A DNA stretch of 64,000 nt from positions 57,896,707-57,960,706 of the forward strand of contig CM064420.1 in the NCBI GenBank assembly GCA_032690845.1. Reading direction: 5' to 3'. The stretch is from Eleusine coracana subsp. coracana (lineage: Eukaryota > Streptophyta > Magnoliopsida > Poales > Poaceae). The notes under the pieces are model-generated. The model worked only from the letters and a program-made list of their open reading frames with translations, was not told where the DNA came from and made no database searches. Both the position numbers and the translations under genes were made by a program. Shown here one piece after another: positions 21,061 through 30,240 of this stretch (position 1 is the first letter of the stretch; each line of letters opens with the position of its first letter).

Positions 21061-22350
21061 ATGAAGACGATGGCTGGTGATGAAAGCAGCAGCGTTCTGT
21101 ACCTGTGCGACGACGCCCTGGTGGAGATCCTGGTCCGGCTCCCGTCCAAGTCGGTGCTTCGCTGCCGCGCCGTCTGCAAGCGGTGGCGGCGAATCACCAC
21201 CGACCCGTCCTTCCTCGCCGATCACGCCGCCTCGGCGACACGCCGGCGCGCGCCCGCCGAGATGATCATCGTGCCCCGGTTCGAACGCTCCGCGGTGAGA
21301 ACCATGGTGATCGATCCGTCACGTGGCGGTGGTGATCGATTCCTGTGCGACCGAAGGGTGCTTCGATCCACGGACGGGAGCCTAGTGGACTGGTACGACG
21401 TGACCTACTCCCTCGACGGCCTGCTGGTGCTGCGGCAAAGCCGTAGTGCCCGGTACGTGATCGCCAACCCGACGACGAGGCAGTGGACGGAGCTGCCGGT
21501 TCTGACCCCGGACCCGTGCTTCCAAGTCGTCCCGTGCGGGTTCTTCTTCCACGCCCCGCGCAACGAGTACCGCCTCCTGTGCCACGGCCTGGACAAGGAG
21601 CAGCGGCGGCCCAACGCCACGGCCGCGTACGCGATCTGGGACAGGGACCGACACTTTTACATTTTGTCGGCAGCTGGTTCCGGTAGGTCTCGGCGGCTGG
21701 TGGATTGTGTTGCTCCAGCTCCGACGCGTGATCCGCCCAGAACGGAGTACGAGGTCCCCGTGGCGCACCGCCGCTGCCTCCACTGGTTCTCCGTGCACCC
21801 CGAGGCCACCGCCACGGCCAAGATGCTGGCGTTCGACACGGTCGCCGAGACGTTCCGGCTCGTGGCGCGGCCGCCGGCGCGGCGGGAGTCGTCGTCGAGG
21901 GCCCTATTCGAGCTGGACGACGGGAACAACACTAGTAGTAAGAAGCTGCTGGGCGTCGCGGACCTGCAGGGCGAGACGTCGCTGGACGTGTGGGTGCTGC
22001 ACGGCTACGGGACGCCCAATAAGGAGAGGTGGTCGCTGCACCACCGGGTCGAGGTGCCGCCGCCCCTGTCTCTGGGTACCAGCACCGTCTTGACGATGAC
22101 CACGGTAATCCCCCTCCCCCATGGGAACAATAATGGGAGCGGCACCATCATCCTCATGGGAGCCCCATGTTGCAACGTCGCAAGGCTGTACGATCTCAAG
22201 GAGAGGAGGGTGCGCAGGGACGTCTTCTTCGGGCCCGTATCTCCCACCTTCCTGCTCTTCACTGAGAGCCTCGTGTCAGATGCCTTCTTCCAATCTCCTC
22301 CATGCTGCCCCCCGGGCTTCACACCCATAAGCTTCAATAATCACAACTAG
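21061..22350 (+). CDS. F-box protein (SCF substrate adaptor type)
   Basis: Intronless, 429 aa from ATG 21061; a second in-frame ATG at 21070 (ACGATGG) is an alternative. Residues about 15-55 form the F-box: LCDDALVEILVRLPSKSVLR, then CRAVCKRWRRI and DPSFLADH, which binds SKP1 in SCF ubiquitin ligases. The rest resembles the F-box-associated beta-propeller-like region of plant F-box proteins: SLDGLLVLR, YVIANPTTRQWTELP, GFFFHAPRNEYRLLC, HRRCLHWF, MLAFDTVAETFRLV and LDVWVLHGYG. The target is unknown. The family is very large in grasses and turns over quickly. The 20902 start is rejected because it lies upstream of TATA. Confidence 0.88.
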   Translation: MKTMAGDESSSVLYLCDDALVEILVRLPSKSVLRCRAVCKRWRRITTDPSFLADHAASATRRRAPAEMIIVPRFERSAVRTMVIDPSRGGGDRFLCDRRVLRSTDGSLVDWYDVTYSLDGLLVLRQSRSARYVIANPTTRQWTELPVLTPDPCFQVVPCGFFFHAPRNEYRLLCHGLDKEQRRPNATAAYAIWDRDRHFYILSAAGSGRSRRLVDCVAPAPTRDPPRTEYEVPVAHRRCLHWFSVHPEATATAKMLAFDTVAETFRLVARPPARRESSSRALFELDDGNNTSSKKLLGVADLQGETSLDVWVLHGYGTPNKERWSLHHRVEVPPPLSLGTSTVLTMTTVIPLPHGNNNGSGTIILMGAPCCNVARLYDLKERRVRRDVFFGPVSPTFLLFTESLVSDAFFQSPPCCPPGFTPISFNNHN

Positions 22351-23407
22351 CTAGCTGCCGAAACATTCCCTGCGGTGATTCACGCGCCACTCTTCTCAAC
22401 TTTTGCCTTGCTGCTCAACATCAGCTAGTACTTCGTTTCTTCGGATTTAATTAAATATCTCAACTTCAGGGTACACTCTTGTCAACTCCCAAGGTAGCAG
22501 TAGGGGGGAGTGTTGGATTATTGCTTATGCAACAATTGGTTAAAGAAAATAAGCAAGAATCTTGCAAAAAAAAAATGTTCTTCTATTGTAGCATTATGTT
22601 GGAGATTTCTGGATGCCCCTTGTAAATCCGCACTTGGTTACCGCAAGCGACGATGTACAACTCTCTGCTTTCGAGTTTCTAGTACTTGTTTGCATACCAT
22701 CATGATGGGGTCATGCGTAGGCCAGCCAGGGCTCCTTCATCGCCTTGATCATCAGTGCAATTTCTTTAAATCATTTTTTTTTCAAAAAATAACGAGTTTA
22801 ATGCATGTATAACTAACTATGAGACTAGCTGTATTATACTTATCGCTACAAAAATAACGAGTTTAATGCATGACTGGACATGGCCCTGCAAACATATGAT
22901 TAAGCATCCAATCCCCAAATAATTATAGGTTTTATTAAAAACATACATTTTCTAACTCAAAGTGCAAAATTCTTTTATACTTTGACAATGCAATCTCAAG
23001 ATACCCAATTTGATAAATGCTTATATCGGATAATAATTTAATGTGTTTATAAAATAGCTAGCTTGACTACAATAAAAATATATTTAGGTATCAAATTATG
23101 ATTTCATCCTGGTTAAAAGTAAAGTTAAGGCGGGGCGCATGCCCTTATACACGTTAAAAGATCAATTTTTAAATACCCTATTTTTTTAAGAAAAAAATTA
23201 GAGGATAATTCTACAGTGAAGTACATATACAACTTCTCTCGTGGGACTAATTGGGCTTTAAAGAAGCCCAGATGTGCATGCACAGGCTGACAGGCATGAT
23301 GTCTAGTTGGGTACTTTGTGTGGACTGAACTTTTTTTTCTCATTTTGAGGACACTCTGTGGACTGATGCGGAGTTTTTTTTTTTAGATAACTGATGTCTA
23401 CTTGGGT
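22351..23407. other. Intergenic with small repeats
   Basis: No gene seen. The string AACGAGTTTAATGCATG occurs twice (about 22791-22807 and 22855-22871), a local duplication. AT-rich otherwise. Confidence 0.5.
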
Positions 23408-23560
23408 ACTCTCTTCATATTTTAAAAAAGTCGTTGTTTACTCGAAAAGTAAAAAAAATATTATGATTATAGAGAATTGAACCAGCAACCTCATAAGCTG
23501 AACACTTTTATTTCATAGCAACAATTATTAGAGTGAGCACACATTAAATATGAAGGGAGT
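23408..23560. mobile_element. Small MITE-like element
   Basis: Inverted ends ACTCTCTTCATATTTTA (from 23408) and TAAATATGAAGGGAGT (to 23560), about 150 bp apart, with no coding capacity. The ends resemble the grass class that begins CTCCCTTC. Target duplication not resolved. Confidence 0.45.
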
Positions 23561-24396
23561 TTTAAGACGTTTTTAATAAAGATAGAAAAGAAAAATAACT
23601 TTTAATTAATAATTTCTAATATATTAAATAATGTCGTAAACAACTTTTTTTTGAAATAAATATGAAGGTAGTTTCATGGGTACCAATTTGTTTGGTTTCC
23701 GTAACATGGAAGAGAGATGAGCGGACGGTCCCCCAGTTGACCGACGACATTGCCACGCGGCATGGCGCAGAGCTCGCCTCGCCGGTCGAACGCCACGTAC
23801 GCAGAGACCCCTGAGCATTTCACGCACTGCACCGCATGCGCGCCGGCTCGTCAGCTTCCGCAGTTCGCCACGCCGGCTCCACTTGCAGTTCATCCCTCTT
23901 CTTCTTCTTCATCCCATCAAATAAAAAAGGAAAAAAAAAGGTACTTGCAGTTCATCCCTCTTCTTCTTCGTCCCAAGTCAAGCACCCTCAGCTTCGGCAG
24001 TTCGCCACGCCGGCTCCACTTGTGTCCTTGCAGAACCGCCCCCATCCTTCCCGGCAACGGCAACCACACCTGCTAACTGCTGTATAAGGTTCGGCGATGA
24101 ACACACCATATATTCAATTCTGTTCCAAATTTCACGTCTTTTATACAACGCCTAGCAGAATCTATAAGTCATTCCAAATTGGGCAGAATCTATTAAGTCA
24201 TTCCAAATTGGGCAGAATCTCGGTTCGGTCTTTACACAGCATTGCAAGCCAGTGGCCGAATCAATCAAATTACTCCCAAACTGCAAGCCAAGTACCCAAA
24301 ACAACAAGATTGGAAACTGGAGCACCGAATTGCAAGCGTCCGAGAGAACCCCTCAAGCAAAAAGTACAACCTTTACTTATCCGACAGGCGACAGTA
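23561..24396. other. Intergenic with two local tandem duplications
   Basis: CAGTTCGCCACGCCGGCTCC occurs at about 23860 and 23998, and ACTTGCAGTTCATCCCTCTT at about 23880 and 23943. A 28-29-bp unit (CAGAATCTATAAGTCATTCC...TTGGG) is repeated at 24156-24183 and 24184-24212. No gene seen. The 3' UTR of the minus-strand CAF1-like gene probably extends into the right end. Confidence 0.55.
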
Positions 24397-27174
24397 CTAC
24401 TCGGTTAGATCATGTATGTAATGCACAGGGCTATGAAAGCCCACTCTCAGGAAGTTTTGGAGGGCGTTGAAAGCCCTGCGGCGGGGGTTGGGCTCCGACG
24501 AGTCCACCTGCTGGAGGATGCAGAAATTGGGGAAAAAAGAGACGCATAGGTTGTGGAAGACCAGGAGCTCCTGGGGGAGGCAGCCTGCGACTGTCAGGGC
24601 CGGCATAAGGTATAAGAATGGAGCCCCGCTCGAGGATGTCCACCTTGTCCTGGTGTTGAGTACGGCGCCACAGCTTTTGAGTGTTTGTGTCAGCCTAACC
24701 GGGTAAATCCGATTACTGTGCTCCTCGCCAGCGCCCCGCAGATGAAATACCCACAGTCTTCCAAAGGCGAGGTTGCCGGACCAGCTTGAAACAGCGATGC
24801 TGCAATCAGCATTTCCAGAGCTCGCTGACTCCTTGCGAGCTGAAGCATATGAATGCGAACGGACCATCGGGGACTCCAAAAGCCGGACTTCAACTGTTAA
24901 CACCGTGTCAGTACTGAATGATGCTGAGAATACCTTGGCTTGATGTTCAAAGTTGTTGGCCCAAACGTCTACCTCAGCCGCATCTGAATAGCTTGTTGGC
25001 CTCGGGTTGAGAGCAACAGAAGGCATCACACCGTATATCAAATCCTTGAACTGCCTCAGCTCACTAAAAGCAGCAGGGTCGCTTAAAACCATCTTATGGA
25101 AGCAACCCACAGTGGCATGGGCATCCGATGCAGATCCGTGTTCCTCTCCAAGCCGGACCACTTCCAGATCTGAAACCAGAGCACTTAATCTGTGGCTTCC
25201 TTGCTTTCCTGAAGGTTTCCTACACCTCAGTCCTAGCTCATGGAAAACCTTGACATCAAAACTGGATGGAAAGTAAGCCCTGACAAGGTTTGTAAATCTC
25301 CAGCGACGCGTCGGCAGATCATCCTCTTGTGTGATTCCTCTTATGATGTAGCCGAAATCCGAATAGCACTGGAAAGTGATCCAGGTGATGTTGTGATTGC
25401 GCAGTAACCCCGAGTCAACTAGCTCAGTCATGAACACTACAAGAGGGATGCCATCAGTAGCGTGCTTGGCTAGGTCCAGCTTTGCAACATCGCGCAGAAA
25501 TGCGAGACTGCGGTTATCTGGGTGTCTTGAAGATGAGTCGAATTTGATATTGAATTGAAACACTTCATCACAAGCAGCTTCGAAGTCCTGGCTGGCAAGG
25601 AAGATGCCGACCTGGACAAGATCACCACCATTCACATTGCGGCAAGCCTGCTCGTAGTGTCCCTCGGCTGATCTCGGAGCATGATCCGGATTAGTTACAC
25701 CGTCCTTTATGCAGAACTCCGTATCAATTCCGGCAAATAACTTCGGCCCACTGGTGTTGAGGGCGCCCTTGATTTTCTCGAATGCTTCTGTTACCTCAGA
25801 GGCCCAGATATCGCAAATTGTCAAGTGTTTCTGCTCATGCGTTTTCGTCTGAATGGAGACTGCATCTAAACCAAATACAACGTTGTCAGCCCACTAACCC
25901 GCAAATCAATCCAAGAGAATGAATTTCTGGGGCACAGAAAGACTGGATTACCTTTGCCTTTTCCACTGTTAAACACAGTGCGCTGCACATGGAACTCTTC
26001 CTCGATTTCCCAGACCCTGTCCTGTGCGAGCTTCAGCTCCTCGCGGAGGCGTGCACATCCGGTGCACCGGCTCTCTAGCGCTTTAAGTCGATCGTTCTCA
26101 ATCTCCATCTTGAATAGAGCTGCACTTAGCCCATCGATCTCTCTTGTTTTCTTCTCGAGCTCTTTCAACCCACGGATCAAGTCCCCACCCTTCCCAAGCA
26201 AAAGCAGAGTGATAATAAGGTTAAGAACAATTAAACCGAAATGGGCCATTTGGCGACGGAGGGACAAGACTTACCGATAGAGCATAGGAAGTTTGCGGCA
26301 TGTGGCGGAGGGGCGCCGGGTGCAGAATTGAATTGTTTCGCACCATCGCAGTGACGGGTACCAGAGGTAAGTCTCCTGCAAGCGCGAAACTGTGTCACAT
26401 TGGATTGAAGTGCTAATCGGTTAACCCAAAATTCTCATTGGTTAAGAAGAAGGGCCACTAAACCAATATCACAACCAAACATCGCCTGCAATCTCGAATT
26501 GGTTTAACAAAGAACAAAGCCAGCAAATCGATCATTTGTCAGAACCAAAAAACTAAACCACGAACCTCCAAGAACCATACGCAAGAAAGTGATTATTGCG
26601 ATAGTATCAAACTGCCTGCAAGCGCGAACACACAAATACAGAATCCATTGGGGGTGGGGCAAGAAACAGGGTTCTGCTTCGATACTATCGATACTACAGG
26701 GCCTGCGCTCCGCTATTGAAGAATCAAAACCCCAAATAATTCTTTGTGTTCACATAGTTTTGCGATTTCGGTCGAACCAATAAGGAACAGTCTAATTGGA
26801 AAACGATAGAACTACCTGCATTTGCAAGAACCGAACTAGCGTGCAAGAAACAGGGCACTGCTTCAGAACTACAGGGCGCGCGCTCCGCCAAACAACAATC
26901 AACCCCAAATCACACAGATTCTGTGCTAGTGTAGTTCTTTTATTCGCAAGAATCAAGAAGGAATAACCAAATTGGAAGATGAAAGAACGAATCGGCGGGC
27001 AAAAAGAAACCAAGAAGCTGCAAAGAAGCACACAAATCGAAAGAAACCAGCCACTGCGCGAACCAAGAACTCACCTGTCGGAAGGGATACGGAACCTCCG
27101 TCGTATTCCTCAACAGGCACCTCCGCCGTCGTCAGCCGCCGCTCGGGAGCGGCCGCCGCCTCCTCCTCCTCCAT
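24397..27174 (-). CDS. CAF1-family (CCR4-NOT) deadenylase-like protein with coiled-coil N-terminus
   Basis: Four exons on the minus strand: 27075-27174, 26275-26375, 25952-26189, 24397-25865. All have GT/AG ends and consistent phases, giving 635 aa. CAF1 proteins are DEDD 3'-5' exonucleases that shorten mRNA poly(A) tails. The CAF1 domain starts near residue 165 (DIWASEVTEAFEKIKGAL). The catalytic set looks complete: D194 and E196 in GIDTEF, D316 in YSDFGY, and H389 and D394 in EHGSASDAHAT. WITFQCYSDFGY and FTNLVRAYFPSSFDVK match the family. Unusual parts: residues about 68-146 form a coiled coil (LKELEKKTREIDGLSAALF). The C-terminal ~200 residues repeat CAF1-like pieces (VDVWANNFEHQAKVF; FHNLCVSFFPN) without catalytic residues. 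Typical CAF1 is ~280 aa, so this is a diverged, enlarged grass form. Activity is plausible but unproven. Confidence 0.82.
26640..26985. repeat. Diverged tandem duplication inside intron 1 of the CAF1-like gene
   Basis: About 26655-26815 and 26843-26985 share CAAGAAACAGGG, CTGCTTC, ACTACAGGGC, GCGCTCCGC, CCCCAAAT and CCAATAAGGAA/CCAAATTGG in the same order. Each copy carries a CCTGCA(A) string; on the coding strand this reads TGCAGG, a possible acceptor, and similar strings occur at 26376, 26484 and 26613. Confidence 0.5.
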
Positions 27175-28149
27175 GGCAGAGAATTGTACGGGCTCTCCTT
27201 ACAATCCCTTTCTGCCTCTCCTCTTCTCCAATTCACCCTTCTCCTGATCAACCAGGACCTAGTTGGTTTACGAGGGCAACGGAGCAGCGCGAGGCCTCGT
27301 CGGGGTTGACGGGGATCTTTATATCGGGGGCCAGCGTGTGCCGTGTGCGTATGCTTCTGCCTGAGGACGGCCGAGCGGGACGATTCAAGCAGGGGAGGTG
27401 GAATTGGGCCAGAGGAGCTGTAGCACGCAATGGGCCTCAAGCCCATTTGCAATTTTGACACTACAGCCAGTCCGTTGGCAGACACCCTGCCTGGTGTAGT
27501 TCTGGCACATTCCTCAGCAGACAATTAAATTCTAACAAAAGATAGACATATATTTAGCCACATGATGCAGAAATCCCAACATATGTTTTCCAGTAATAAG
27601 GCACGACTTTTTCACTGATTATGTCAATATAAAAAAATATGATACACAATATCCTTAATGAAACATACATCCATGAGTAAAGTAAAATGGTTGACATGAT
27701 TGGAAAGGCAGCTGGCCAAAAACGCCGGAAGGAGACTCTCAGATATCAAAGGAATAGTAATGCACAAAAAATAAAACCAAAATATACTCCCCATGGCCCG
27801 CTGACTGAAAACAGACAATTCTCCCCAGGAATGGCTTGCCTGCTGCTAAGGCCCCTCATACAGCAATGAGTCATCCAAAACTTCAATTTGCCAGATTTTC
27901 CACCTTGTTTGAGATCTATTCCTTGACAATGAAGATTAAACAGCTTTCCATCAGAAAAACAATATCACCAGAATTATTCAAAACAGGCAAATCACTTTTT
28001 CATACAGATCAGCTATATGTCAAGAGCATAAAACATATAGATTACTCCAACTTTGTCTTTAAGAAAAGAATACGATCCTAGAAACTAACTACTTAAATTT
28101 CATCACAAAAAGATTTCCCAACAGAGTTGTTCCATTGTCCAAAATATTA
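27175..28149. other. Promoter side of the CAF1-like gene and AT-rich intergenic DNA
   Basis: 27175-27450 is GC-rich and probably holds the CAF1-like 5' UTR and promoter (minus strand). GGGCCTCAAGCCC lies at 27432-27444. From 27500 on it is AT-rich with no supported gene. Confidence 0.45.
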
Positions 28150-28221
28150 CTCCCTCCGTTTTTAAATTGCTGTCATTAGGACAAGAACTATAGTTCAAAA
28201 ATGAACTAGGAACAGAGGGAG
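28150..28221. mobile_element. 72-bp Stowaway-type MITE
   Basis: Ends CTCCCTCCGTTTTTAAATTG and (C)ACAGAGGGAG-like inverted, flanked by TA on both sides (28148-28149 and 28222-28223). CTCCCTCCGT with TA target is the hallmark of Stowaway elements in grasses. Confidence 0.8.
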
Positions 28222-29238
28222 TACTAAGCATATAATGTGTTCTAAAAACACTATATGCATACTGTTCTTCAAAGGCATCTCCAGTTGTGTTATTAACTGT
28301 TGAAGAACACTAAGTGATATGATCAAGCTACCAGTTCAAGTCCAAAATAATGACGAAATCAAGGCATGAAGAAAGATACCTGATAACTGAAATTCAACCA
28401 TTTTGAACTGCACTATCATGTAGCTTCTAAAGATCTGCCACGAAGTTCCACTGTATACCTCTTGATGAATTTAAGAACAGCAACCAAATATACTTTGCGC
28501 CACATTGACAACCCTCGTAAGTTACAGATTCATTAATATCAAGCCAATCAAATAGCCTCAAGAGCTAAAACAAGGACAAACACTGCCACAGCTAATGATG
28601 CTTTACCTTTAGTAAAGGATTAAGAACCGTGTGGAGATCCATTGCCAATTGCCATCTATAGCATTTAGAGGACATTCACTACCAGTACTTCAAGAACAGA
28701 ATAATATCATCCCACTTCTGTTGAATCAGGTAATGAATATTTCACGGTAAAACCTGGCTTTATATTTTCCATTAGAATCAGATTCAGGCATGAAGCGGTT
28801 GTGTAGTCAGGAATGAACAGAATCAGTCTTTTGGAACTGCCTCGCCATATACTGACATTTAACATTAGTAGGGGTCCACCCTTTGCACTAACCCTGAAAT
28901 CCTTTGGTATATGATTTGGAATTAACTGTTAGTTCAGTTTTATAAGTTCATCAAATGAATTGTCATAGAATAGGAACTAGATACAAGTTCCTCAAATGGT
29001 GTACCCTCAAGATAACTAGAAACACCGAACAACATCCACAAATTAAGGACTTCACTCTAGTGACATAACAAAATAACTCAACGACTTGACAGCATGAGGC
29101 AATTCAGCTTGTGGGTATTGATCTCAGCAGTTGCCAGAACATCCTGGATTTTATAACCGTAATTAGAAAATACAAAGACAAATAAAACAAGTAAATCAAG
29201 AAAAAGGCTTCAACAGATTGATGGGGGATAATGGAAAG
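28222..29238. other. AT-rich non-coding DNA
   Basis: No gene or repeat recognised. It could be the intron or 3' UTR of a transcript on the minus strand ending near here. Confidence 0.4.
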
Positions 29239-29391
29239 TCACAAAGCTTCACCACGGTCTGAGCTATCCAAATAGGCCCCTTGTTGGAGATTGAAAAACT
29301 TCACAAAATTTGCTGATCGTTTATGAAATTGCTCATCTACAGTTGCCCCATCATCTTCCTGTATGGGTATAGTTGGTATGTTTCTCTTCAC
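29239..29391 (-). CDS. Possible terminal coding exon of an unrecognised protein
   Basis: After an acceptor-like CATTTAGCAG, a minus-strand frame of 50 codons starts VKRNIPTIPIQEDDGATVDE, contains FHKRSANFVKFFNLQ and ends with TGA. It is too short and lacks an ATG, so it would not be listed as an ORF. Its composition looks like protein. A possible middle exon (29481-29531, between CTAG and GTATAT) and first exon (ending at 29874, GAG/GTGAGC) exist upstream and all join in phase 0, but that frame meets a TGA just before the first exon's useful part. The 5' end is therefore unresolved. I do not recognise the family. Confidence 0.33.
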   Translation of the reverse strand: MKRNIPTIPIQEDDGATVDEQFHKRSANFVKFFNLQQGAYLDSSDRGEAL

Positions 29392-30224
29392 CTGCTAAAT
29401 GATGCTGGATAGATTTAGCAACAGATGGATACACGTGGGTAGGGTGCAAAGAGAAGGATGTATTTCAATGTCAAATATACCAACAAAATTCGCCGCTGCC
29501 CACGCTGTCTGAGTAATCGGCAAGGTGGCTCCTAGCCTATAATAAAACATTAAAGTATGGAGAACATGGTAGCACAATTAATTAATAAGGACCTGACACC
29601 GACAGCCACAGTTAACTAGTACTTAACTAAGGTCTCCAATATACATTTTGCAGACAAAATACTGGGCCCAAACCCAGTTCGACACAATTTTGCCTCGAAA
29701 CGAAGCAACAGTGCCACCGCAAGCAAGGACTTCCGAGAAACGAAACAAACGAGCTCAATCCCCCACAAAAAACCGTCACGCCACAGGTCTCAGATCCAAC
29801 CAAACTCAAAACCTTAACCTCCGCAGAGTTCCGCGGGGAGGGGATCACAGTCACAGAGACAGCGAGAGCTCACCTCGGGGTCCGACAACGGAGCCCCGGC
29901 CGCAGCGAAGAGAAGGCGGCCGCATCAGCAGTGCGCTGACAACCGGGCCCGCCCCCGGTGCCTACGCCGGGGCAAATACGCCAGGCTCCGGTGAACCCCT
30001 GGCGGGTGCGGCGGAGCCGTGTCGCTAGCGGCGGATCGGTCCGTGCTGAGCTTCTGCCGTTTCGCCGTTTCGCTCGGGCACTGACATGTGGACCTGGCAA
30101 ATAGGTCAAATGTGTCATGTTTAATTTCTCTTTCAATGGTATACCTCCTGAGTTTTGAGTTTGAAATTTGAAAACAGTATATATATTTTTACAATTTATG
30201 TTCTGGTTAAAATTACAACTTATA
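29392..30224. other. GC-rich promoter-like region with possible upstream exons
   Basis: 29840-30060 is a CpG-rich stretch with a good minus-strand donor at 29873 (GAG/GTGAGC), suggesting the 5' end of a minus-strand transcript leading to the exon at 29239-29391. No complete coding frame can be built. Confidence 0.35.
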
Positions 30225-30240
30225 ATTTTATATATTAACT

